Both the position numbers and the translations under genes were made by a program. This document shows, piece by piece, positions 8,040 to 18,000 of a stretch of 64,000 bases of DNA. The notes below the pieces were generated by a model. That model made no database searches. It was not told the origin of the DNA and saw nothing but the letters and a program-made list of their open reading frames with translations. Each line of letters begins with the position of its first letter. The stretch's first letter is position 1. The stretch covers positions 62,001-126,000 of the forward strand of contig NZ_JANCPR020000027.1 in NCBI RefSeq assembly GCF_028657195.3. The letters run 5' to 3'. Source of the DNA: Streptomyces iconiensis. Its GTDB lineage: Bacteria > Actinomycetota > Actinomycetes > Streptomycetales > Streptomycetaceae.

Positions 8040-8768
8040 ATGAGCAGTAGCGGCACCGCCCCGGCCTATCGCAGACTGAGCGTGGACGAGCGGCGCACAC
8101 AACTGCTCGTCCACGCGCTCGGTCTGTTCGCGAACCGGCCGCCCGAGGACGTCTCCCTGGACGACGTGGCGGTCTCGGCCGGCGTCTCCCGGCCACTCGT
8201 CTACCGCTACTTTCCCGGTGGCAAGCAGCAGTTGTACGAGGCCGCTCTGCGCAGCGCCGCCGACGAGTTGGAGCAGTGCTTCACCGAGCCGCAGACCGGG
8301 CCACTCACCGAGCGCCTTTCGCACGCCCTGGACCGCTACCTCGCCTTCGTCGACGGGCACGACGCGGGTTTCACTGCTCTGTTGCAGGGCGGCAGCGTGG
8401 TGGAGACCTCGCGCACCAACGCGATAGTGGACGAGGTGCGCCGGAACGCGGCCGAACAGATCCTCACGCACCTCGGCGTCGCCGGAAAGCCTGGAGCGCG
8501 GCTGGGGATGGCCGTACGCACGTGGATAGGGGCCGTGGAGGCGGCATCCCTGATCTGGCTGGACGAGGGTAAACAGCCGCCCGTGGAAGAGCTGCGGGAC
8601 TGGCTGGTCGACCACTTCGTCGCGGTGCTGACGATAACGGCAGCCGGCGACGCCGAGACGGCCGCGCTCACCCAGCGCGCCCTCTCGATGGAGCCGCACG
8701 ACGGCACTGTGGGGCGGTTGGCGCGCAGGGTGCTGCCGGTGGTGGCCGACGCCACGCATCTGTTGTGA
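8040..8768 (+). CDS. TetR/AcrR-family regulator
   Basis: A 242-aa protein with an N-terminal helix-turn-helix (VSLDDVAVSAGVSRPLVYRYFPGGKQQLY, about residues 38-68) and a C-terminal ligand-binding domain typical of TetR regulators. The ATG at 8040 is preferred over an upstream in-frame start that would add a Pro/Arg-rich extension. No target gene is fused to it; the divergent diiron pair on its left and SoxR on its right are the nearest candidates. The ligand is unknown. Confidence 0.85.
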   Translation: MSSSGTAPAYRRLSVDERRTQLLVHALGLFANRPPEDVSLDDVAVSAGVSRPLVYRYFPGGKQQLYEAALRSAADELEQCFTEPQTGPLTERLSHALDRYLAFVDGHDAGFTALLQGGSVVETSRTNAIVDEVRRNAAEQILTHLGVAGKPGARLGMAVRTWIGAVEAASLIWLDEGKQPPVEELRDWLVDHFVAVLTITAAGDAETAALTQRALSMEPHDGTVGRLARRVLPVVADATHLL

Positions 8769-8969
8769 AGCGGGGGCGGCATTCCGCCGCGTTCCGGCGT
8801 TCGGGCCGGGAGGACTGCGTACTACTGGTGAGCGCGTCGACGTGCGCACCACCGGCGGGCAGGGTGAAGTGCGCGGAAGGGGTGCACTACTAGGTGTGCT
8901 CTGCGGGGGCTGGAACGGCGGCACGCGGGGACTTAAAGAACGGTTGAAGGTTGGGCTAGGCTGGCCCTT

Positions 8970-9524
8970 ATGCCGACTCAACTGTCATGGAAGGCCAAGG
9001 AAGCCACCGTCGGAGAACTGGCGGAGCGCGCGGGGGTCGCGACATCGGCCCTGCGGTTCTACGAGCGCGAGGGGCTGATCCGCAGCCGCCGCACCTCGGG
9101 CAACCAGCGACGCTACAGCCGCGACACCTTGCGCCGCGTCGCCTTCATCCGTGCCTCGCAGCGGCTCGGCATGCCGCTCGCCTCCATCCGCGAGGCACTG
9201 GCATTGCTGCCGGAGGGCCGTACCCCCACACCGGCGGACTGGGCCGCCGTCTCGGAGTGCTGGCGCGACGACCTCAACCAGCGCATCGCGCTGATGGAAC
9301 AGCTCCGCGACCACCTCACGGACTGCATCGGTTGCGGCTGCCTTTCGCTGACGACCTGCGCGCTGGTGAACCACCACGACAGGCTCGGCGAAGAGGGCCC
9401 GGGAGCGCGTGCGCTCGCGCGGCCAGGCGGGCCCGACACATCACAGGCCGGCGAGCAGCAGGAGAGCGCGGATGGCGACGTGCGGGCCGGGTCCGGCCGG
9501 TGCGACGTGGACGCGGCGGGCTGA
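8970..9524 (+). CDS. soxR: Redox-sensing MerR-family regulator SoxR
   Basis: A 184-aa protein. The N-terminal MerR winged helix (VGELAERAGVATSALRFYERE) is followed by a dimerisation helix and the [2Fe-2S] cluster motif CIGCGCLSLTTC at about 116-127, the CxxCxC...C spacing that defines SoxR. In Streptomyces SoxR responds to redox-active pigments rather than superoxide itself. The last ~45 residues are a disordered Gly/Ala-rich tail. The gene is followed 4 nt later by a small ORF, so the two are probably co-transcribed. I could not see a clear SoxR palindrome in front of it. Confidence 0.93.
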   Translation: MPTQLSWKAKEATVGELAERAGVATSALRFYEREGLIRSRRTSGNQRRYSRDTLRRVAFIRASQRLGMPLASIREALALLPEGRTPTPADWAAVSECWRDDLNQRIALMEQLRDHLTDCIGCGCLSLTTCALVNHHDRLGEEGPGARALARPGGPDTSQAGEQQESADGDVRAGSGRCDVDAAG

Positions 9525-9528
9525 TCGC

Positions 9529-9831
9529 GTGCGCAGCGAGGAGACCACGTTCTCCGGCGGCCCAATGGACGGGCGGACGCTTCCCGTACTGCTCGGCCCG
9601 ACGGGCAGGCCACCGCGCGACTACGAGATCCCCATCCTGGACGGGAACGGCGATCCGGACGGGGAGCGAGACGGGGCGTCGGGTGGGCGCGCTGCGGTGC
9701 ACCTGTACCGGTTGGAGCCCTCGGCGGTGAACAAGCTGGGACTCCCGCGCGGTTGGAAGTACGTCTACGAGGGCGAGGGCCGGCCGAGCGGCGGGTTCCT
9801 GTCGCGCCTTCCTTGGCGCCGTCCGCGGTGA
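9529..9831 (+). CDS. Small conserved-looking protein downstream of soxR
   Basis: A hydrophilic protein of about 100 aa with no recognised domain. Its core reads like a folded small domain (RTLPVLLGPTGRPPRDYEIP, then VHLYRLEPSAVNKLGLPRGW). The GTG at 9529 starts 4 nt after the soxR stop; an internal ATG at 9565 with GGCGG upstream is equally plausible and would give 88 aa. Position and spacing suggest co-transcription with soxR. Function unknown. Confidence 0.55.
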   Translation: MRSEETTFSGGPMDGRTLPVLLGPTGRPPRDYEIPILDGNGDPDGERDGASGGRAAVHLYRLEPSAVNKLGLPRGWKYVYEGEGRPSGGFLSRLPWRRPR

Positions 9832-9947
9832 CGGCGGGTTCGTTGTGGGAGATGGCCTCGCGTGACTGTGCGTGGCCACTCCCCTGTCGATGCTTCCCGA
9901 AGCGCCTGTAGTCGGTCTTCGCGCCCCTTTGTCACCTCAACTTCCTT

Positions 9948-9963
9948 AATGGTCCGGACCATT
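9948..9963. promoter_or_regulatory. 16-bp palindrome resembling a DasR-type site
   Basis: AATGGTCCGGACCATT is a perfect palindrome. Its core TGGTCCGGACCA differs from the DasR element core TGGTCTAGACCA only in the central two bases. A second partial copy, TGGTCCAGTCC, follows at 9972-9982. It is about 145 bp upstream of the kinase-like gene. Whether it is a true GntR-type operator is untested. Confidence 0.4.
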
Positions 9964-10107
9964 GACAGTCATGGTCCAGTCCGGTTTGCTCGCCCTGCGG
10001 GCGCCGCCCTGGCTGCCTCCCCCGGTTCGTCATCTCGTACGGGCGGCGCCCCACAACGGTCGGTCAACGACCTGGCTGGCGACGCACCGCGCGCATACGC
10101 TGCTGGC

Positions 10108-11004
10108 GTGATCGAAGGGATAGCCCGACTCCGAGACTCCGACCCGCAACGGCTCGGCCCCTTCCGGCTGCACGGCGTACTGGGAAGCGGCGCGGCGGGC
10201 ACCGTCTACCTCGGCAAGGGCACACCGTGGCGCGGGGCACGTAAGCGGACCGTCGCCGTCCGTGCCGTCAGGCCGGAGCTGCTGCGCGACCGTCAACTAC
10301 GGGCACGGGTACGGCAGGAGACGGGGCATGCGGCGGCCTCTGTCGACAGTCCTCACGTCGCGGAAGCGCTCGGGTGCGAGCTGGACAGCGAACAGCCCTG
10401 GATCGCCACAGCGTTCGTGCCGGGGCACTCCGTCGCCGCGCTCGTCGCCTCCTACGGGCCTCTGCCGGAAATGTCCGTACGTGCACTGGGCGGCGGCGTC
10501 TCGCGCGCGCTGGCGGCACTGCATGCCACGGGAACACCACACCGCGACCTGCGCGCGGGGAATGTTCTGCTGTCGGCCGCCGGGCCGCGCGTCGTGGACT
10601 ACGGGACGCCGTTGGGGCGTTCGGCAGCCGTGGGTGGGCGCAACGGCAACGGGGAGCAGGAAGCCTCGACCGCAGGTCACCTCGCCGACGACGTGTTCGA
10701 ACTCGGTGTGTTGCTGGTGCTGGCCGCCACCGCCCGTTCCCCGTTCACCAGGAGCTTGTTGCCCACGGCACGCGAGGACCCGGACCTGGCAGGCGTACCG
10801 GAGGCACTGCGTCCCACGCTGCTCGACTGTCTGCACAAGACCCCCGCCTCCCGCCCGCGCCCCGAGCCCCTGGCTCGCGCCCTCGACCTGTCGGGCATGG
10901 CGGAGCGGCCCGCCGAGGAGTGGCTGCCCGAGCCGTACGTCCACGACATCGACGGCCGCGCCGAAGAGGCACGGCGACTGGTGGGGCGGCTGTTCCGTCG
11001 GTGA
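10108..11004 (+). CDS. Ser/Thr protein kinase-like protein, possible pseudokinase
   Basis: About 298 aa with the layout of an actinobacterial Ser/Thr kinase: glycine loop GSGAAGTV at 26-33, beta-3 motif VAVR at 49-52, catalytic loop HRDLRAGN at 145-152 and a DYG triplet at 164-166. The lysine normally found in VAVK is Arg here, HRDLK is HRDLR and DFG is DYG. The catalytic Asp and the metal-binding Asp remain. These changes make weak or absent activity plausible. There is no membrane segment or sensor domain. The GTG at 10108 is chosen because the domain starts directly after it, but its ribosome site is weak. Confidence 0.75.
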   Translation: MIEGIARLRDSDPQRLGPFRLHGVLGSGAAGTVYLGKGTPWRGARKRTVAVRAVRPELLRDRQLRARVRQETGHAAASVDSPHVAEALGCELDSEQPWIATAFVPGHSVAALVASYGPLPEMSVRALGGGVSRALAALHATGTPHRDLRAGNVLLSAAGPRVVDYGTPLGRSAAVGGRNGNGEQEASTAGHLADDVFELGVLLVLAATARSPFTRSLLPTAREDPDLAGVPEALRPTLLDCLHKTPASRPRPEPLARALDLSGMAERPAEEWLPEPYVHDIDGRAEEARRLVGRLFRR

Positions 11005-11885
11005 GAGCGGCGACTGTTTCGTCGCTGAGGGCGTTGGTTGATCGCTTTGGGCCGATGTCCCGTTGGTGGATGTGCCGTTTCGTCGTTGGGGCGCACTGTT
11101 TCTTTGCCGAGCTGTTCGGTCGGCAAAGGTGGGGACCTGACGGCTTGTCGGCGTGCTTGTCGGGGGCGGGGACCGGCTGCTGACGGCGGGTCGGTGCGCT
11201 TGCCGGGGGCGGAGGCCGGCTGCTGACGGGCTGTCGAGCGGCTGACTCGCCGGGGGCTGGGCGAGGCTCGTGGCGAGGGGTGCAGCGGGTTCACGGAAGG
11301 GCTGTCCTCACACGTTCGGGTGATCGAGGTGGGGCTGCGATCGCCGGACCTCGGTACCTCGGATCGGGGCCCGGGCGTACGGGTACACGGTTCTGGTGCT
11401 CCGGCGACTTGTACGGCCGCCGAACAGGGAGCCGGGCGGAGGTCTGCGCCGTACGCCGACATGTCTGCGGCCCGGGGCGTTCCGGTTCTTCTCCCGGTTG
11501 CTCTTCCGCCTCGCAGAACACGGCGGAGACAGCGCGCTGACCGGGGGACACGGACAGCGGATGTCGTTCGAACCGTGCCCGCCTCCGGTCCTGACGGGTC
11601 GTCCGCAGGGTGCCGGATTCCCGCGCTTGCTTCCCGGTGACGTCGCCGATGCCCCCTCTTCGCCACGTCGAAATCCAGCAACGTCCACGGGAGCGGCGAC
11701 GCGCGCTGGAAGCCTCGCCGCGCGCGGGAGCGGGGGCCGGAGAGCGGTCTGCGGCCGTCCAACGAACGGGTGAGAGCCGTGCGCGCATTCGCTCAGCTCG
11801 CCCTGAGCAGGTGTGCAGGCCCGTGCCACGATCGCCAAAGAGCGGCTGGAACACGGGGAGAAGCCGCTCGGAAGCGAGGTGTGTG
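11005..11885. other. Intergenic stretch with degenerate repeats
   Basis: About 880 bp without a convincing gene. Between 11153 and about 11235 a ~41-bp sequence is repeated imperfectly (GTGC..TTG.CGGGGGCGG..GCCGGCTGCTGACGG). A long minus-strand open frame covers much of the region but is Arg/Pro-rich, runs antisense into the NlpC gene and has no domain. Confidence 0.5.
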
Positions 11886-13145
11886 ATGTCGGTATCGGTA
11901 TCGAGAGGTGGGGCGAGTACGGGCTCTGCCGTGCGGGCTGTGATGGCCGCCGTGCTGGCTGTGCTGACGGTGATGGGGTTCGCCTCCGGGCCCGCGCTCG
12001 CGGTTCCGGAGCCTTCGCCGGCGACTCCGCAGCCGGATACGGGCGCCGGGCCCGGTCGGGGTGCGGCCGGTGCGGGGTCCGGGCCAGAGGCGGGTAGGGA
12101 CGCCGGGGCTGGGATGGATACAGAGGCTGGGGTGGGCTCTGAGACGGGGGGTGATGCTGGGTCAGCGGGCGGGGCCGAGGCAGGCGACGCGACTACGGGT
12201 GAGGGCTCTGTCAGCCAACTGCTGGGCCGGATGCGGTCGTTGTACGAACGGACCGAGGCCGCGACGGAGGCGTACAACGCCACGGAGGAGAAACTGAAGG
12301 CACAGCGTGCCACGACCGCACGAGCCCAAGCAGCGCTCGCTCGGGCTCGGTCGGCGCTCGCTTCGGGCCGCACGCAGGCGGGACAGCTCGCACGACAGCA
12401 GTACCGGGGTGGCGGCGCCGGGCTGCCACCCGCCATGCAGGTGCTGCTCTCACCCGAGCCGTACCAGCTGCTGGAGAGAGGACATCTCCTGAAGCGCGCG
12501 GCAGGCGACCAGGCCGCCACCGTGCGGCAGCTGGCGGTCGGCGAGCGGCGTCAGGCCGTGCTGACCGAGCGGGCGCGACGGGCACTGAAGAAGAAGCAGC
12601 GACTGACGGCGCGCAAGAAGGCACAGCGCGACGAGGTGCGGGCAAGGCTGCGGAAGGTGGAGAAGCTACTCGCCTCGCTCAGCGGGCCCGAGCTGGCGGA
12701 ACTGCGCGCCTTGGAGAGCCGGCGTACCGATGAGGCACAGCGCGAGTTGATGGCCTCCGGCGCGCTCGGCGGCCCACGTGACCCCTCCGGCGCGGGGCAG
12801 CAGGCACTCGACTACGCGATGCGGCAACTCGGCAAGCCTTATGTGTGGGGAGCCGAGGGCCCGGGCTCGTTCGACTGTTCGGGGCTCACCTCACAGGCGT
12901 GGCACCATGCGCGGCGCTCGATCCCGCGCACCAGCCAGGAACAATGGCGACGCCTCCCCCGCATCCCCCTGAGCAAGCTGCGCCCCGGTGACCTGGTGAT
13001 CTATTTCGCCGGTGCGACGCATGTGGGGATCTACGCCGGTGCCGGGCGCGTGGTGCAGGCTCCACGGCCCGGGGGCGTCGTGAAGATCTCGCCCTTGGCC
13101 TCCAACCCACCTATCGGGGCTGTCCGGCCCGACGCGTCCACGTGA
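11886..13145 (+). CDS. Secreted NlpC/P60 cell-wall hydrolase (C40 peptidase)
   Basis: A 419-aa protein. Residues 15-37 form a signal peptide ending PALA. A Gly/Ala/Glu-rich linker follows (40-105), then a coiled-coil region (about 110-285) and a C-terminal NlpC/P60 domain with the catalytic Cys in FDCSGL (about 330) and His in THVGIY (about 378). The architecture matches RipA-type D,L-endopeptidases that cut peptidoglycan stem peptides, with the coiled coil as a likely regulatory arm. The ATG at 11886 follows AGCGAGG. It stands alone on its strand; the next gene is convergent. Confidence 0.88.
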   Translation: MSVSVSRGGASTGSAVRAVMAAVLAVLTVMGFASGPALAVPEPSPATPQPDTGAGPGRGAAGAGSGPEAGRDAGAGMDTEAGVGSETGGDAGSAGGAEAGDATTGEGSVSQLLGRMRSLYERTEAATEAYNATEEKLKAQRATTARAQAALARARSALASGRTQAGQLARQQYRGGGAGLPPAMQVLLSPEPYQLLERGHLLKRAAGDQAATVRQLAVGERRQAVLTERARRALKKKQRLTARKKAQRDEVRARLRKVEKLLASLSGPELAELRALESRRTDEAQRELMASGALGGPRDPSGAGQQALDYAMRQLGKPYVWGAEGPGSFDCSGLTSQAWHHARRSIPRTSQEQWRRLPRIPLSKLRPGDLVIYFAGATHVGIYAGAGRVVQAPRPGGVVKISPLASNPPIGAVRPDAST

Positions 13146-13776
13146 AGGGCTGTCGGGGTGGGAGTGGGCCGCCGAGGGCCCGAGGCTTGAACCGGGGCCA
13201 GGTCGGAGCGGCCCGGGGCCTGGACAGAGCACGCCACGGGGCCGGAATCAGGGCAAGCCGAAATGACCTGGCATCGGGCTCGGCCAGATCCCGGAGCCCG
13301 GCAGCCGGCTGGTGCGAAACCGGGGCTCAAGCCAGGACAGGGCGCCGGGACTGAGTCGGTCCGGCCGGGCGTTTCGATGCCGAAGGCTCGTCAGGTCCGG
13401 GCCCCCGGGCGGGGAAGCGCTGCCGGGGTCGGCATCGGGCCGGGGCACAGCAGGGGCCTGGCGACCTGATGCCCGGGGCGCCCCGTCAGCTGTGACCTTG
13501 TGGGGTCGGTTGGGGGAGCAACTTTCGGGGCGCGGGCCAGGGGCGGGCGCGAGCACCTGGGGGCGGCGGTCTGGGGCCGCGGCCCGGGCGGAGCCAGCCG
13601 CGTACCCCAGGGGCTGGCGCTGAGGCAGGAGCTGACGCCGGGACAGGGGCTGGGACGGGGACAAGGGCTGGGCAGCCGATGGTTGGGCTCGTCTCAGAGC
13701 TGGGCCGAGGGCCGGCACCAGGGGCGGGCGAAGCCGGGGGCGGGGTGGGAGTGCGGGTAACGGGGGTGAGGGCGTG
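13146..13776. other. Convergent intergenic stretch, no gene
   Basis: About 630 bp between two convergent genes. It is very G-rich on the plus strand with loosely repetitive GGGGCTGG/GGGCGGG-like runs and no recognisable protein or strong simple hairpin. Confidence 0.5.
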
Positions 13777-14628
13777 TCAGGTCAGGTCTGCGAGGAGGGC
13801 GGTGGCGTCGTCGTGGGGTTTGCCTCGGGGGAGGGACGTGGAGGTCGGGCCGGCCGACTCGGCTGTGCGGACGCGAGAGATGAGGGAGTGGGGGCCTTCC
13901 TTCTGGGTGAGGGCGAAGAGGTCGGGCCAGGTGCCCAGGTGGAAGGTCTCGGTCCAGCGGGTGGCGCCGTCGGTGAGGGCGAGGAGGGTACGGACCTGGG
14001 CGCGTGGCGTCGAACCGGTGACCGCGTGTGCGGCGACGTCGGGGTCGGCCGCGGCGGTGTAGAAGCCGGTGCCGTCGGGCGCGTTGCGGAGCGCTTCCAC
14101 AGCACGCACGTACGCGGCGCGAGCGGTGGCGCGGTCTTCCGGTTCCGTACTCGCGCGGACGCGATCACGCAGGGCGCGGACGTGCGGGGGAAGTTGGGAG
14201 AGCTTCCGGTCGAGGACGGTGTCGACCTCGCCGTGGGCGTTCTCGATGAGGAGCGCGGAGTCGGAGAGGACCAGGTGCTCCATGTGCAGCTCGTCCCACC
14301 GCGCGACGACAACGGTTGCCTGAGGGGTGCGCGGGTGAGAAAGATCACAGGTTTCGCGATGGGTGGCAGCGGTGCGCCGGATCGCGGAGGAGAGGCAGGT
14401 GGAGAGTGTCATGTCTTGACGTGATCCGGACAGCTCTAGAAGTGCTCCGCCGAGTCTGGCGACGAACCAGGGGACACCGTGCACACAGCCGTCGTCGCCC
14501 TGTGGAGGTGTCACGCCGTCGAGCACAACGAGCGCGCCGCCGAAACCGGAGGCAGGAACGGTCGCTGACGCGTAGTCCTCATTGGGACGTTGGGGATCAC
14601 CAGGCTCGGTGGCCATCTCGATGCGCAT
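13777..14628 (-). CDS. PP2C-like protein phosphatase domain protein
   Basis: A 283-aa protein with the metal-binding aspartate pattern of PPM/PP2C phosphatases: NEDY at 16-19, VLDGVTPP at 36-42, LSDSALL in the middle, LTDGATR, and DDATALLADL at the C terminus. PP2C enzymes remove phosphate from Ser/Thr and often oppose kinases or anti-sigma switches. It is cytosolic with no transmembrane segment. The start is the ATG at 14628 (MRIEMATEPG), where the domain begins; the ribosome site is weak and an upstream ATG at 14760 exists. It is divergent from the conservon. Confidence 0.75.
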   Translation of the reverse strand: MRIEMATEPGDPQRPNEDYASATVPASGFGGALVVLDGVTPPQGDDGCVHGVPWFVARLGGALLELSGSRQDMTLSTCLSSAIRRTAATHRETCDLSHPRTPQATVVVARWDELHMEHLVLSDSALLIENAHGEVDTVLDRKLSQLPPHVRALRDRVRASTEPEDRATARAAYVRAVEALRNAPDGTGFYTAAADPDVAAHAVTGSTPRAQVRTLLALTDGATRWTETFHLGTWPDLFALTQKEGPHSLISRVRTAESAGPTSTSLPRGKPHDDATALLADLT

Positions 14629-15089
14629 GGGGAAAGTCTGCCGGAGTAGCAAGCACACACGGCGAGGTGACGCCGCCTCATGGAGAGTGGTCCGGACCTG
14701 ACGGGGAATGTGGCGTGCCGCGGTGCGTCTCGGCGGGTGCCGCTGACCGGAATCGTGCACTCCGAAAATGTGCGGCGGGCATCCTGCCAGGAGGCCGAGC
14801 GGATTTCCAACCCATGCCCAGGCCCTGGACGGAGGGCGCCCCAGGCCGAGTTGTTCACCAACTCCGGAGTGATGTTCACTCCTTCGGGTGGCCCGGCAGG
14901 GGATTCACACCCGTCCCACAAGCGCGCTGCGATGGTCGGTCGTCGAGATGGGGGGCACCTCCCGGCAAGAGCCGGGCGGAGGAAGGCCGAAGGAGTTCCG
15001 GAGGCAGTCGGGGTCAATCTCTTGCCACACACGTTGGACTGTGCCAACCCGGGCCCTCCGGGACAGGCGGGACGAGATTGCGAGCACGG
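14629..15089. other. Divergent region between phosphatase gene and conservon
   Basis: About 460 bp that should carry promoters for both flanking transcripts. No convincing gene or palindrome was picked out by eye. The cvnA frame stays open through it, so the true cvnA start could lie further upstream than annotated. Confidence 0.45.
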
Positions 15090-18000
15090 GTGCGGAAGAA
15101 GCAACTTCGGAAACCGGATGTTCTCCAGGCCACGGCGCCCCCCACCGACGCCGCTGCCCCCACCGCCCCCTCAACGGGCGGCACCAGTACGGAAGAGCCG
15201 ACGGCAACCGAGGCGCCGAGGCACGCCACCGGGCGCGGCAGCAGCCCGGACGTGCCCGGTGACACCGGTCGCCTCGGCGGTACTCGTGATTCCGGAGGCC
15301 CTGGCGGTACCCGTGATCCCGAGGGTCCCGGCGGTACTCGTGATCCCGGGGGGCTCGGCGTTCTTGGCGGTTCCGGCGGTCCTGAAGGCCCCGGTGGCGC
15401 TGACGGTGGCGGCGTTCCCGACGGTGCCCGTAGCGCTGACCGCCCAAGTGGCACCGGTAGTTCGGTCGGCCGTGGGCCGGGCGTTGCTGCCAAGGAAGTG
15501 GGCGGGACAGCCGAGTCCGCCGGTGGGTCGAGTGGGTCGGCCGAGCCCGGGAGCGGGACGGTTGGCTCAGCCGGTTCCGTCGTGCCTGGCAGTCCGGTTG
15601 GCATCGGCGGGCGCACCAGCCTTGGTGGGTCCGGCAGTTCCAGTGGCTCCAGCGGCTCCGTCAGCCCTGTCAGCTCCGCCGGTCCGGCCAGTTCTGCTGG
15701 GCCCCTCGGTACCTCCGGCAGCCTCTTCGCTGCTGACGGTTCCGGCAGTTCCGATGCCTCCTTCAGCCCTGGCGGCCCCTTCAGCTCTGGCGGTCCCGCC
15801 AAGCCTGTTGACTCTGTTGGTTCTGCCGGCTCCGTCGGCCCTGGCGGTCCCGCTGGTCCTGTTGGCTCTGACGACTCCACCGAGCCCGCAGGGGCCGCCG
15901 AGCCCGCAGGGTCCGCAGGGTCCGCAGAGCCCACTGTTCCGGAGGAGGCTCCCGTCAGTCCTGGTGGGCCTGGCAGTCCCGAGGTTCCTGTCGAAGGGGG
16001 CGGAGAGGGAGGCGGGGGCGGACAGGGTGTTCCGGGGAGGCCCCGTAAGAAGGCGCGGGTGCGTAACAGGCTGCTCGCCTCGGTTGTTCTGTGCGCCGTT
16101 GCCGTGTTGGCTGCGGGGGCGCCCACCGTGGCCGCCGCATCGCGGGATGCGACGGACGCGCAGGAACTGGTTGACCTCGCCGGCCTCAACCGGCAGGCGA
16201 TCGCGCTCTCCCACTCCCTCGCGGACGAGCGTGACGGCATGGTCGAGTACATCGCGGCGGGTCGCACCAGCCGGGGCGGCGCGGGGGTCAGCGAGTCCCA
16301 ACGCGCCCGGGTTGACCGGCAGATCCGCGAGATCAGGGCCGCCTCCCCGCCCTCGTACGTCACCAAAGCACTCAAGCGGATGCCCAAGACGCGGCAGCGG
16401 GCGATAACGGGACGGGGCAACGCGCTCGACGCCTACACCGCCTACACACGTGTCATCGAAGACCTGCGCGGTGTGACGCAGAGCGTCGTCAGAGATCTTC
16501 CGGCGCGCGCGCAGGACGCCACGGCCGGTGCACTGCCCGACCTCGCGCGCGCGATCGACCAGGCATCGGCCACCCGCGGGCTGCTGCGCGGTGCCATGGC
16601 GGGCAAGGGCGCGCAGCGCGAACTGACCACGCAGGCCCAGCAGGCGCGCGTAAGGGAGCGGAGCGCGCTCGCGGACTTCGACGAGATGGCGGGCGCCAAG
16701 GCCCGTGACAGCTACAGCACGACCGTGAACGGTACGGACGTCAATGTCGCGGAGCGCTACCTCGACAAGCTGACGTCCCGTCCCTACCTCACGACGTCGG
16801 CGCGCACCGTGGACAGGGGCCGGCTCGATGCCGCCGTGTCCGCGCGGATCGCGCACATGCGCGGGGTGCAGTCGTCGTTCGCGGTCGCGGAGATCAAGCG
16901 GCTGGAGGGGCTGCGCGACGACGATGTGACGGCGCTGCAGATCCGTGCCGCGCTGCTCGGCGTGTGCTTGTTGCTCGCTGTCGGCATCAGCGTGACGACG
17001 GCACGTTCGCTGGCCCGTCCGCTGTCCGTGCTCAAGCGCGGTTCGCAGCGGCTGGCCGAGGACCCCGGGCAGGCTGAGCCGATCACGTTCAACGGCAGGA
17101 ACGACGAGTTCGCCGACGTCGTACGCGCCCTGAACGCGCTGCGCGCCACTGCGGCCGACCTTCGGCGGCGGGCCGCCTGCGCGGAGAGCGAGCAGGACGA
17201 ACTGGCGGTCAGCAAGGCTGAGTTGACCGAGCGCCACACGCTGCTGCAGGACGACTTCCTCGCGCTCCGGGACGAGCTGGAGGCCGCCAGGGAGGAAATG
17301 ACCGCCACCGCGGGTGCCACCCATGGAACGTTCGTCCACCTGGCGCTGCGCAGCCTCGGGCTGGTCGAACGTCAGCTCGCCGTCCTTGAGGGCCTGGAGG
17401 AGAAGGAGACCGATCCCGACCAGCTGGCGACCCTCTTCAAGCTCGACCACCTCGCGACACGTATGCGGCGGCACGGCGAGAACCTGCTGCTGCTGGCGGG
17501 GTCCGAGCAGTCCGGCGGCCACCAGCAGAGCCCGGCACCGCTGCTGGACGTGCTGCGCGCGGCCGTCAGCGAGATAGAGCGCTACGAGCGCGTCGAACTG
17601 GGTTCGCTGCCGCCGCACATCCAGGTCAGTGGGTTCGCGGCGGACGACCTCAGCCACCTGGTCGCCGAACTGCTCGACAATGCCGCCTCGTTCTCACCTC
17701 CCGAGTCCGAGGTGAGGCTGTCCGGCTGGATGCTGGAGAACGGCGAGGTCATGCTCTCCGTTCAGGACGACGGCATCGGTGTAAGCGACAACCAGCTCAT
17801 CGCGCTCAACACGCGACTGGGCGAGCCCGAGGCGCTGCACCCACCGTTCGCCGCCGACGGCAGCACGCCCGTGCATGACGAAGCAACCGACGGGCTGGGC
17901 ATGGGCCTCTACGTGGTTGCCAGGCTCGCCGCACGCCATGGGCTGCGCGTACAGCTGCGCAAGCAGAAGCAGGGTGGTACGGCTGCGGTCGTCATCGTCC

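Noticed and set aside
11291..12520. 409-aa minus-strand frame antisense to the NlpC/P60 gene
   Set aside because: It is a mirror of the real plus-strand gene in its 3' half and low complexity elsewhere.
15567..17657. 696-aa minus-strand frame inside cvnA
   Set aside because: Antisense shadow of the conserved CvnA core; codon-position GC bias fits the plus-strand gene.
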